Positions 1 through 7,001 of a DNA stretch of 7,730 nucleotides are shown piece after piece. The notes under the pieces are model-generated. The model saw nothing but the letters and a program-made list of their open reading frames with translations, was not told the DNA's origin and did not search any database. Each line of letters starts with the position of its first letter. The first letter of the stretch is position 1. The translations under genes and the position numbers were made by a program. Origin of the DNA: an uncultured Clostridia bacterium. GTDB taxonomy: Bacteria > Bacillota > Clostridia > TANB77 > CAG-508. The DNA lies in the NCBI GenBank assembly GCA_944390505.1, contig CALXQF010000059.1, positions 1-7,730 of the forward strand, read 5' to 3'.

Positions 1-71
1 ATCAAAAGTATTTTAGTTTTAGTTTATTTGTGTTGTATATATAAATACGAAAATTTTCCATAAATTGTTGG

Positions 72-100
72 TTTCATTTGTGAACTATTCGTAGTATAAT
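72..100 (+). promoter_or_regulatory. Probable σA promoter of mecA
   Basis: A perfect -10 hexamer TATAAT lies at 95-100. The best hexamer at a 17-base spacing is TTTCAT at 72-77, a poor -35. Transcription would start near 107, giving a leader of about 28 bases before the mecA start codon. The -10 is clear. The -35 is weak, so the promoter is inferred mainly from position and the -10 match. Confidence 0.55.
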
Positions 101-120
101 ATTAATAAATGGAATGTATT

Positions 121-126
121 TGGAGG
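121..126 (+). promoter_or_regulatory. Ribosome binding site that sets the mecA start
   Basis: TGGAGG lies eight bases before the ATG at 135. An earlier in-frame ATG at 114 sits upstream of this site and has no ribosome binding site of its own. The start at 135 is therefore preferred, which removes seven residues and leaves the protein beginning MKFEKI, as MecA proteins usually do. Confidence 0.8.
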
Positions 127-134
127 CCTACCGA

Positions 135-773
135 ATGAAATTTGAAAAAATAAGTGAAAATAAAATTAGAGTTACATTGACTACGCAAGATTTAGATGAG
201 AAAAAAATTGACTTTCATGTTTTTATGTCTAATCCTATTCAGTCTCAAAGTATTTTATTAGATATGTTAGAGGAAGCAAAGAAGGAAGTTGGGTTTGATC
301 CAGAAGATTATAATCTAAAAATAGAGGCACTTTCTTTAGCTGATACTAATTTTATTTTTACAATTACAAAAGTAATACCAGAAATAGAAAAACCTAAAAA
401 TGCCAAGAAGAAATTTACTGTCAAAAAGAAGAATTTAATACCTTCTTCTACACAAGCAGTTTACAATTTTCGTACCTTTGACGACTTTTGTAGCTTTTTA
501 CAACTCTTAGAAAAAAGTAATTTACTAACTTTTGCCGAAAAGGTAGCTCATTCGATTTCTCTTTATTGTTATAAAGGAAATTATTATTTGTTAATGGAAG
601 ATATTTCTCCAGAAATTGTACATAAAATAAAATTTTATGCAAATATTACGGAATTTGCTAAATATATAACAAATTCTAAGGTTTTTACTAGTAAATTAAA
701 AGAATTTGGTAATTTAATTATTAAAAATAATGCATTACAAATTGGATGTCAGTATTTTGTTAATAAACAATAA
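135..773 (+). CDS. mecA: Adaptor protein MecA (ClpC partner)
   Basis: This encodes a 212-residue cytoplasmic adaptor of the MecA/YpbH family, unrelated to the methicillin-resistance gene of the same name. Family members bind substrates through the N-terminal domain and hand them to the ClpC ATPase through the C-terminal domain, for degradation by ClpCP. The length is close to Bacillus MecA (about 218). The N-terminal domain (about 1-82) has the family pattern of an opening MKFEKISENKIRV, an acidic helix and a final IFTITK strand. The C-terminal domain (about 109-210) shows YNFRTFDDFCSF, then the YKGNYYLLM strand, then KEFGNLIIKNNAL. The linker (about 86-104) is short and strongly basic, KPKNAKKKFTVKKK, whereas Bacillus MecA has a longer acidic one. 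The gene is monocistronic, with its own promoter and the shared terminator at 796-838. Substrates cannot be read from the sequence. Confidence 0.87.
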   Translation: MKFEKISENKIRVTLTTQDLDEKKIDFHVFMSNPIQSQSILLDMLEEAKKEVGFDPEDYNLKIEALSLADTNFIFTITKVIPEIEKPKNAKKKFTVKKKNLIPSSTQAVYNFRTFDDFCSFLQLLEKSNLLTFAEKVAHSISLYCYKGNYYLLMEDISPEIVHKIKFYANITEFAKYITNSKVFTSKLKEFGNLIIKNNALQIGCQYFVNKQ

Positions 774-795
774 AAATATAAAATGATACATATCA

Positions 796-838
796 ACATA
801 AAAATATAGTGATTTATAACATCACTATATTTTTATGT
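796..838. terminator. Bidirectional terminator hairpin between mecA and the M23 gene
   Basis: An 18-base arm at 796-813 is the exact reverse complement of 821-838, with a 7-base loop (814-820). Each arm carries an A-run or T-run at its outer end, so transcripts from either direction end the stem in a U-rich strand. It lies 23 bases after the mecA stop and 42 bases beyond the M23 stop, in the only gap between these convergent genes. The symmetry is seen directly; the terminator role is inferred from position. Confidence 0.8.
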
Positions 839-879
839 AATTACTTATATTTTTTCATATTTATTTTTTCTCTTATTTT

Positions 880-1845
880 TTAATATACATAATTTTGTGG
901 ATTTTGTAATACTCCATTGACTCTTACTTCAAAATGTAAATGTGGTCCTGTTGAATTTCCAGTTGAGCCTACTTTTGCTATCACTTGTCCTTGTGATACG
1001 GCTTGTCCTTGTGAAGCAATTAATTGACTACAATGTGCATATACTGTCTCTACTCCATTTCCATGAGATATTTTAATCATATATCCATAGGAACCATTAT
1101 ATCCTGCATAATTAACTGTTCCGCTTGCTGCTGCTTTAATTGGTGTTCCACTAGAAGTTGCAATGTCTAATCCTCCATGTGAACTACTTCTAATACTTTC
1201 TCTACTTCCATATCTAGATGTAATAATTCCTGAAACTGGTCTAATGAGAGTAATACCTATATCTACTTTAGAGTAAGATCTTCCTGTTGCGGAGCTTGTG
1301 GAACTTGAGGCTGTATATACTACTTTTGGTTGTGGTTTTTCATATAGTTTTGATACACATTTTTCTACAGATGTAAATTCTTTTGTTGCTGTATCATATT
1401 TTTCTACAATACCAATGTCATCTTTATTAACGCTGTCTTTCTCTTTCAATTGTTCTATTACTTCTTCCGCTTCTTCAAAAGTAGCTACATATAATTTTTC
1501 TTCTTTATCATCAGTAATTGCATAATATTTATAATATTGTGTTCCATTTTCTGTTACTTTTGCATATATTTCATCATCATTTGGAGTAATGTCCTTTTTT
1601 AATAAGCAAAGGGTATATTCTGGTACAGAATCAATTTGTCTAAATGCAACTCCTTCTTCTGTATTTCCTTCCATATATTGATTAATTTTATTTTGTAATT
1701 CACTTTTATTTTCTGTATAACCAATTAATTCACCATTTAATGAAACAGCATAAGTTGGTTGATAAAAAAATGCAATTGCGGCAATAACAAGAAATACAGA
1801 TATAACAGTTAGCACAATCATTTTAATAGATGTCCTAAAAAGCAT
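880..1845 (-). CDS. Membrane-anchored M23 family murein endopeptidase
   Basis: This encodes a 321-residue protein (numbered from the ATG at 1845) with a short basic N-terminus, one transmembrane or signal-anchor segment (about 9-27) and an extracytoplasmic remainder. A mixed α/β region (about 35-165) carries two similar motifs, YAVSLNGELIGY and YAITDDKEEKLYVATFEEA, common in clostridial wall-associated proteins. A serine/threonine-rich linker follows (about 178-192). The C-terminal domain (about 200-321) is a complete LytM/M23 peptidase. The zinc ligands are H223 and D227 in HGGLD and H304 in HLHFE; the other catalytic histidines are H271 (YAHCSQL) and H302. M23 enzymes cut peptide cross-links of peptidoglycan, so a role in wall remodelling is likely. 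A SpoIIQ-like sporulation role is possible but not shown. The start is uncertain: an in-frame TTG at 1878 would add 11 residues. The gene has its own promoter. Confidence 0.88.
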   Translation of the reverse strand: MLFRTSIKMIVLTVISVFLVIAAIAFFYQPTYAVSLNGELIGYTENKSELQNKINQYMEGNTEEGVAFRQIDSVPEYTLCLLKKDITPNDDEIYAKVTENGTQYYKYYAITDDKEEKLYVATFEEAEEVIEQLKEKDSVNKDDIGIVEKYDTATKEFTSVEKCVSKLYEKPQPKVVYTASSSTSSATGRSYSKVDIGITLIRPVSGIITSRYGSRESIRSSSHGGLDIATSSGTPIKAAASGTVNYAGYNGSYGYMIKISHGNGVETVYAHCSQLIASQGQAVSQGQVIAKVGSTGNSTGPHLHFEVRVNGVLQNPQNYVY

Positions 1846-1878
1846 GGCAAACTTCTTTAAAGTAACTATGATAAACAA

Positions 1879-1883
1879 CTCCT
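1879..1883 (-). promoter_or_regulatory. AGGAG site with no well-placed standard start
   Basis: On the minus strand AGGAG directly abuts the in-frame TTG at 1878, leaving no spacer. The first ATG lies 33 bases further, at 1845, with a weaker AAAGAAG six bases before it. At usable distances from AGGAG the in-frame codons are ATC and ATA only. The ATG at 1845 is chosen as the conservative start; a rare start codon nearer AGGAG cannot be excluded. Confidence 0.4.
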
Positions 1884-1903
1884 ATCTTTTTTTGTTTGCG
1901 TTT

Positions 1904-1932
1904 ATTGTATATGAAATAAATAAAAATTACAA
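1904..1932 (-). promoter_or_regulatory. Probable σA promoter of the M23 gene
   Basis: On the minus strand, TTGTAA (1932-1927) and TACAAT (1909-1904) are separated by exactly 17 bases; each matches the σA consensus at five of six positions. Transcription would begin near 1897, just before the AGGAG at 1883-1879. This makes the M23 gene independent of the large surface gene upstream, which has its own terminator. Confidence 0.65.
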
Positions 1933-2051
1933 TAGATTTTGTGAATTGTTTTTATTTATTTTCTTTATTCCCGTAACTTTTTCTCGTTTTTTCTCGTTTT
2001 TTTGGCTTATTTCTTTATTTTTAGTTAACACATTTTTTATCCTATAAATTA

Positions 2052-2071
2052 GAGATGGGCTACCCCATCTC
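2052..2071 (-). terminator. Terminator of the large surface-protein gene
   Basis: Eight-base arms GAGATGGG (2052-2059) and CCCATCTC (2064-2071) enclose a 4-base loop, forming a GC-rich hairpin in an otherwise very AT-rich gap. It begins two bases after the TAA at 2076-2074. On the minus strand the tail is TAATTTATA rather than a solid U-run, so termination may be imperfect. On the + strand the stem is followed by six T, but no gene ends there from that side. Confidence 0.6.
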
Positions 2072-3447
2072 CATTATTTTTTAATTAATACAAATTTCTT
2101 AATAGCACTAACTCCTAAGATAACAATTGTTAAAATCATCATAGTAAGAATAATAAATATAATTATCATTTTTCCTGTTATTACAGATAAAACCAGTTCT
2201 GAAGTACTTTCATTATTGTTTTCATCAATTTCACTTGTAATTCCCTCATCTAATAATATTTGATCTAAGTCATCACTTGCTTGTAAAATAGCTGTGTTAA
2301 TCTTGGTTGCCATATTATCTTCTGTTACTTCGTATTTTAGTTTTAATTCCACTGTTTTTGTTTCATTTGGCAATATCTTCTCTTCATTTTGATAAACAAT
2401 GTTTCCTATTTGATTAATTTTCCATCCTTGATTATCAACAGTTTCAAAAGTCATACCATTTGGTAATACATCTGTAATACTTTCTAAAATACCTACTTCA
2501 TTTCCCTTGTTAGTAATTTTTAATTGATAAATAACCTCTAATTCTATTTGTCCTATTTTTTTTGGCTCTAATTCTAATTTTACAATTTCATCTGGTTGTT
2601 GAAAAATATCATATTTTTTCTTCTCTCCTGTTTGTATAATTTGTGTAATTAATTTTTGCAATTCTAAATCTACATATTTCAAATTCATTCCTACTTGACT
2701 TTGTTGATATTGTTTTTGCTCTTCACTATATTCTCTAATATCTCCTCTTTTGTCTTGTTGAATAATTTCTGTATTTTGTAATAATATTAAATCTTCTTTT
2801 TCATAAGTAGTAATTTCTAACACAAGTTCTATTTCTTTATATGTTGCTTTTTCTGATGTTTCTTCAGAATCTTCTTGTGTTTCGTTATTTTGCTTTATTG
2901 AGAAAATTTCATTATCTATATTATTTTCTAATGATAGTGCAGATGTTTCTATGGTTCCATTTTCAGTTTGTTTCCATCCATTTTGCATATTAATTTCATT
3001 TTCTGGTAAAAAGGTAACTCCATCAGGAAGATGACTAATGATATTTTGCGCATAACCACTTCCTTCTCCTATATTTTCTATTTTAAATTGTATTTTAATG
3101 ATATCTCCATATTTTACATCCTGATTTTCTCTTACAATGTTATTGGTATCTTCTCCATTGATATTAATAATTTCTGAAGTTAATTTTAGGGTTGGAGAAT
3201 CTGGCACTGTAATCTCAAAAGTTACTCTATTGCTGGTTGCTTCTGTATAGTTTCCATCTGTTGGGATAAAAGCTACCACATCATATACTCCTATATCATA
3301 TGGAGCTTCTATTTCTTCATCAGTTCCTGAAATATAGTAGTGATATTCTGGTTCTGAAGTACTATTTTTTTCTACTACATATGGTTGAATAGGATATCTA
3401 TCATACTTTTTATTATCACAACCTATTATAATTTCTCCTATTTCTTT

Positions 3448-3969
3448 TGAAATAACAACTTGAATATCGCCTTGTCCTGGTTGGATAAACCTATAATTTG
3501 GTGCATCTGTTCCTTGTACTTGAATATCTTCTATTGTAACTGACCAAGTTCCTACATTGGCACTTTCTGCTTCTCCATATTCTGGTACAATAAATTCAAT
3601 ATCATCATGTTCAATGAGTCCGACTAGTTCTCCGCCTTCAATTTCTACAGTTGTACTTCCATCATATATTTTATTTTTTCCTTCTATATTCACAATTGTT
3701 AACAATCTTTGTGTAATAGTAGCTGTCACGCTTTCCAAATCTGGCTGTGTTAACTGATAATTTGGAGCATGTTCTCCTTCTAATTTTATTTCTTCAATAA
3801 TGACATTCCAAGTACCTACATTTTTACTTTCTGTATTTCCTAAATATGGCAATACAAATATTACTTCATCACCTTCACAAACATCTAATAATCTTCCTCC
3901 AGTTAAAACCACTTCTGTATTACCATTATAAATTTTGCTTTGTGCAACAATATCTGTAATCGTGATTGG
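3448..3969 (-). repeat. Two tandem YDG-type domain repeats
   Basis: Residues about 928-1013 and 1015-1101 of the large protein are two copies of one module. Matching motifs are SKIYNGNTEV and NKIYDGSTTV near the start, NVGTWNVIIEEI and NVGTWSVTIEDI in the middle, and HAPNYQLTQP and DAPNYRFIQP near the end. YDG domains are known from bacterial adhesins and surface proteins. The copies have diverged at most non-motif positions, so this is an old duplication rather than a recent tandem copy. Confidence 0.75.
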
Positions 3970-4194
3970 CTTTTTTGTAATGTGATAAGTACCGGTGTAT
4001 GGTGTTCTATATTCTTGACCTTGATAAATCACTTTTAATTCATAAGAATAATCTCCTGCTAATTCTGGTTTTTCTGTAGATTCATTATAGTATTCTACGA
4101 TTGATGCATTATTTGGATTATTATATTTTAAACCTTGTGGCTCAGAATTATAAACATGGCTATCTTCTGTAATTACTAATCCTTCATAAGAACT

Positions 4195-4254
4195 ACAAAT
4201 TGGACATTTAGCATAACTAGAACTATAAATTGGATGTTCTAATCCTGCATTACA
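4195..4254 (-). other. Cys/His knuckle within the surface protein
   Basis: Residues 833-852 of the read-through protein carry Cys, His six residues later, then a CPIC pair (C833, H839, C849, C852). This spacing resembles a small zinc knuckle. It sits between an Ig-like domain and the YDG repeats. Metal binding is an inference; a disulfide is an alternative for an exported protein. Confidence 0.4.
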
Positions 4255-4956
4255 CTCATAATAAATATTGGTAATTTCTATTTGCCTTGTTGTTGTATGA
4301 TTAATTTTATCTTTTGCAATTAATGTATAAATACCATTTTTCGTAAATCGATGGGTTCCATTTTGTATCTCTTGTCCATTAACAGTAAAACTGCTAACTC
4401 CTGACCATGTATCTTTTGCAGTTAAAGTCAAATCAACATAATCTATTTGTATGTTTGTTAAATCTCCTGTATATTCTATGGTAGGATTACTTCTGTCAAT
4501 ACGATATGGTCCTACAACTCTGTCATCACTAGCATTACCTGCATTATCTGTTGCAATAATATGTAAGTATTTAAGTCCTTCTTGATTGATAACAATATCA
4601 TCTGTTTGTTTTGCAATGGCAGAACTCCAGCTACTAGGTAAAGCTTGGCTGTCTGTAATAGCGTATTGATAACTTTTAAATTGGCTTCCTCCCTGATCAC
4701 TAAATTCTAAGTGAACAGTAATGCTTTCTGTCCAATCACTTTCTGTTGGAGTAACTACAACCTCTGGTGGAATTTCGTCCTCTATTACAGTAAAAGTTCT
4801 ACCAAACCTTTCTGATACTTTTCCTCTATTATTGGTTACAGTTAAATAAATGTTATAATCTCCTGTTCCATAACTTCTATAACTAGTAGGAGGATTAGCC
4901 CCCGAATAGATTCTGCTACTTCCTTTATAAACTTCCCAACTACGACTTGTAATAGT

Positions 4957-4959
4957 TCA
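4957..4959 (-). other. Internal in-frame TGA (codon 598 of the surface gene)
   Basis: The minus-strand codons are GAC CCA GCT GGA TGA ACT ATT ACA. The stop sits in a PKD-type turn, DPAG-stop-TITSRSWEVY, where many PKD domains have DPDGD followed by xI. Only one codon is affected and the frame resumes at once. No obvious hairpin of a selenocysteine insertion element follows it. Confidence 0.9.
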
Positions 4960-5988
4960 TCCAGCTGGGTCATAAGAGCTATCTATTATTTCTAAGTCTT
5001 CGTATAAGGTAATTGTATCATTTTGTAAACTAAAAGAAGCAACTGGCAAAGCATTCGCTGAATTGGTAATATAAATACTTACTGGATTACTCCATGTATT
5101 TTGATAATCTTTTACCCTAAGTTGCACAATATAGTCGTCTGTTCCTGTAATAGTTGTTAACTTTCCTGATGTCCACGTTGTATCAGTCTCTTTTTTGTAT
5201 TCCCACTGTTCTTCAGAAATACCTCTATTTCCTTGACTATAAGAGTCTAGGTCATAGGAATTACTAGTTAATGTGATATTGTTTCCGCTTCTAGTAATAG
5301 CAATTTCTGCAGTTGGTCTTCTATGTACATAAATATTTTCGGGATTTACTGGATTATCTTCATATGAGATTTCATAACGTCCTGTTTTATCAAATATATT
5401 AATAAAATCATCAATATATTTTCCAGATTCAGAAAATTGCCCAATATGATTTTCATAATATTGATAATCATGGGTAATTTTCCATTTTCCATATGGATAA
5501 TTACTATCAGCTGTATTATTCATCGCTTCTGGAGGATCTATTTCGATACTTAATGGATCCCCTAATATAACATATTCATCATCTGGTTGTAATGCATCGA
5601 TTAATGTTTTAATATAACTTGCTGTTTGATTAATTGATGTGGTGTAATTTGTATTATTAATAAAAATTCCATTATCATTATTAGAACTAATAATATTTTG
5701 CCATTGAGTTCTATTGGCACTTGTACCCCAAGCGGCTACATTAATATTTTCATTAATTAACCTTGTTGTTAACTCACTTAATGAATTGCTATCATTTAGC
5801 TCATCACTATTAACATCTGTGATATTAACTAATACTCTTAAACTTGATTCTCTCCATTCTGGTAGCCTTAAAATCTCACTAAATGTTTTTGCCGTGGTTG
5901 TTGTTAAATTGATATTTGATAATCTAAAATAGCCAATTCTGTCACAATTATGAGAATAATGATCTGCAAAAAAACCAAAACCATTTCC
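4957..5988 (-). pseudogene. Middle fragment of the surface protein, between TAG and TGA
   Basis: These 343 codons continue the same frame and lack a plausible start: the first ATG is at 5523 and has no good ribosome binding site. It begins with the missing end of the LamG-like fold. Residues about 289-388 of the full frame resemble a von Willebrand A-like domain: LRVLVNITDVNSDE as the first strand, then NINVAAWGTS, and an ending GIFINNTNYTTSINQTASYI. A complete MIDAS metal site (DxSxS) is not evident. A PKD-like domain follows (about 475-562; ITLTSNSYDLDS, then YIVQLRVKDYQNTWSNP). A second begins at about 568 and is interrupted by TGA in its DPxG turn. Domain assignments are by pattern and moderate in confidence. 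Confidence 0.55.
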
Positions 5989-5991
5989 CTA
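5989..5991 (-). other. Internal in-frame TAG (codon 254 of the surface gene)
   Basis: The minus-strand codons are GAC AAA GAA TAG GGA AAT GGT. The coding frame and domain pattern continue unbroken on both sides. The stop falls inside the LamG-like fold, just before GNGFGFFADHYSHNC. A tyrosine, glutamine, lysine or tryptophan codon could become TAG by one change; which was ancestral cannot be told here. Confidence 0.9.
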
Positions 5992-6750
5992 TTCTTTGTC
6001 AAGTTCACAGGTAACTGTCGAAGGTAACCCACCTCCCGAAATTTCAATTTCGGTAGGAGTAACCTTTACTCTGAGGGTACCTGTTTTATCGATATCAATT
6101 CCTTGTACTAAAGTTTTTGTCATATTAGTACTATTTTGACCTATTTGATAAGTAAATTCCCATATTGCCCCATAATTTCCAGATGTTGTATACCATTCCA
6201 TATTACTTTTATTAAAACTTAACATATATCCTGTTAGAGTATTTCCTGACTGTTGTACTCTAAGTAACATTCCCGCTGCATTAAAGCTATCTCCATAGTC
6301 AATATCATAACCAAATTGAAATTCTTGTTCTTGCGTTCCTTGAACTTCTTCTGGTATAATCCAAATGGCATTTTTTCCAGGTAAGGTTCTATTTCCCACC
6401 ATCTCGACATCTTGTCCGTTCCCAGTAATATCAATATCTCCTATAGAAGAGTTTAAATCTTGTTGCCATCTAAAACTGTTTTGTATGTCTACCTCTTCTG
6501 ATTGAATAGAAGTAACTCGTACATTTGAAGTATTCACTCCTAGATTTTGTAATTGTCTTAAGATATCAGATTCAAAATTAGTCACATCTGTTGTCGTTCT
6601 GGTCCTTGATAAGACAATATCTACTTTTGGATTAGGAAATAACGAAATGGAAACTTCTTGGCTCGAAAAAGAAACAGTAGACAAGACTGTTACTGTTAAT
6701 GTTAAAATAGTCATAATTACTGCTAAAATTTCAGTTAATTTTCTTCGCAT
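5989..6750 (-). CDS. N-terminal fragment of the surface protein, ending at TAG
   Basis: These 253 codons are the only part of the large gene that has both a start and a stop and could be made without readthrough. The protein opens MRRKLTEILAVIMTILTL, a basic start and hydrophobic core typical of a signal peptide, without a clear AxA cleavage site. Residues about 31-117 are an unassigned exported region containing TRTTTDVTNFESDILRQL. From about 118 a β-rich LamG/concanavalin-like fold begins, with GYDIDYGDSFNAAGMLLRV and GYMLSFN. The TAG cuts this fold before its last strands, which are encoded directly after it (GNGFGFFADHYSHNC and then GYFRLSNINL). The expected product is a truncated secreted protein with an incomplete domain, probably unstable. 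Confidence 0.6.
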   Translation of the reverse strand: MRRKLTEILAVIMTILTLTVTVLSTVSFSSQEVSISLFPNPKVDIVLSRTRTTTDVTNFESDILRQLQNLGVNTSNVRVTSIQSEEVDIQNSFRWQQDLNSSIGDIDITGNGQDVEMVGNRTLPGKNAIWIIPEEVQGTQEQEFQFGYDIDYGDSFNAAGMLLRVQQSGNTLTGYMLSFNKSNMEWYTTSGNYGAIWEFTYQIGQNSTNMTKTLVQGIDIDKTGTLRVKVTPTEIEISGGGLPSTVTCELDKE

Positions 6751-6782
6751 TTTCCCTTTCCCTTATATATTAAAATATCTCA

Positions 6783-6816
6783 AATATAGAATAACATGTA
6801 GCTTATTCAATTTCAA
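6783..6816 (-). promoter_or_regulatory. Candidate promoter nearest the surface gene
   Basis: Two overlapping σA-like pairs occur on the minus strand. One is TTGAAA (6816-6811) with TATTCT (6793-6788), 17 bases apart, the latter preceded by TGT as an extended -10. The other is TTGAAT (6810-6805) with TATATT (6788-6783), 16 bases apart. Either would give a short leader to the ATG at 6750. AT-rich sequence makes chance matches common. Confidence 0.4.
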
Positions 6817-6822
6817 TTGAAA
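6811..6822. promoter_or_regulatory. 12-base palindrome at the candidate -35
   Basis: TTTCAATTGAAA is a perfect palindrome that covers the -35 of the nearest candidate promoter of the surface gene. It could be an operator for a dimeric repressor. No regulator is encoded in the window, and a palindrome of this length can arise by chance in AT-rich DNA. Confidence 0.25.
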
Positions 6823-6842
6823 GATTTTCCAGCGTAGCAAAT

Positions 6843-6872
6843 ATTACACGAAATATTAAATTTATATGACAA
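6843..6872 (-). promoter_or_regulatory. Alternative upstream promoter of the surface gene
   Basis: On the minus strand TTGTCA (6872-6867) and TGTAAT (6848-6843) are 18 bases apart, each one mismatch from the σA consensus. It would give a leader of about 85 bases. The hexamers fit better here than in the nearer candidate; the sequence alone does not decide between them. Confidence 0.4.
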
Positions 6873-7001
6873 TTTTGTAATAATTGCTTTAATTTTATCT
6901 TATTATTCTTTTTCCTTTACATAATATATCTGTGCTGTTTTATTTGCATTTTTACATCATTGTCTGTTTTGATTTCTTTAAGTGTATTTAGATGCGTTAG
7001 T

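Larger units (their letters stand above)
2074..4956 (-). pseudogene. C-terminal fragment of the surface protein, after TGA
   Basis: These 960 codons complete the surface protein but have no usable start; the first candidate is a TTG at 4431 without a ribosome binding site. The fragment opens with the rest of the PKD domain (TITSRSWEVYKGSS). An Ig-like domain ends in the common GPYRIDRSNPTIEY junction, and another carries KDTWSGVSSF. Next come a short Cys/His knuckle, two YDG repeats, an MBG-like domain (TDGNYTEATSNRVTFEI) and two DUF11-like repeats, recognisable by FKIENIGEG with LPDGVTFL and by LKITNKGNE with LPNGMTF. Between the DUF11-like repeats is a charged, glutamine-rich stretch (about 1330-1360). 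The protein ends with a hydrophobic helix and AIKKFVLIKK, a membrane anchor rather than a sortase signal. Confidence 0.6.
2074..6750 (-). pseudogene. Giant multi-domain surface protein gene, one frame with two internal stops
   Basis: From the ATG at 6750 to the TAA at 2074 there is a single frame of 1558 codons with no frameshift, broken only by TAG (codon 254) and TGA (codon 598). Read through, it would be an exported surface protein. The order is signal peptide (1 to about 30), LamG-like lectin fold (about 118-283), von Willebrand A-like region (about 289-388), two PKD-like domains (about 475-562 and 568-658), two further Ig-like domains (about 661-832), a Cys/His knuckle (833-852), two YDG repeats (928-1101), an MBG-like domain (about 1103-1181), two DUF11-like repeats (about 1213-1330 and 1403-1495) and a transmembrane anchor (about 1528-1549) with a lysine-rich tail. 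No LPXTG motif is present. A weak AAGGG lies nine bases before the ATG. Adhesion or glycan binding is inferred from domain types. It is labelled a pseudogene because the stops would prevent full-length product unless they are sequence errors or read through. Confidence 0.75.

Noticed and set aside
1971..2000. Tandem TTCTCGTTTT repeat upstream of the M23 gene
   Set aside because: Only two copies in a T-rich gap, with no link to a known site.
4431..4433. Independent start of a 785-residue protein at the TTG codon
   Set aside because: The frame is open for 525 bases upstream, the codon lies within an Ig-like domain, and no ribosome binding site precedes it.
4957..4980. TGA at codon 598 as a selenocysteine codon
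   Set aside because: No stable hairpin with a SECIS-like layout directly follows, and the site is a PKD turn, not a redox centre.
5521..5523. Independent start of a 188-residue protein at the ATG
   Set aside because: The frame continues upstream to the TAG with coherent domain sequence, and the ATG lacks a convincing ribosome binding site.
5989..5991. TAG at codon 254 as pyrrolysine
   Set aside because: No methylamine methyltransferase or pyrrolysine gene is present and the domain is lectin-like.
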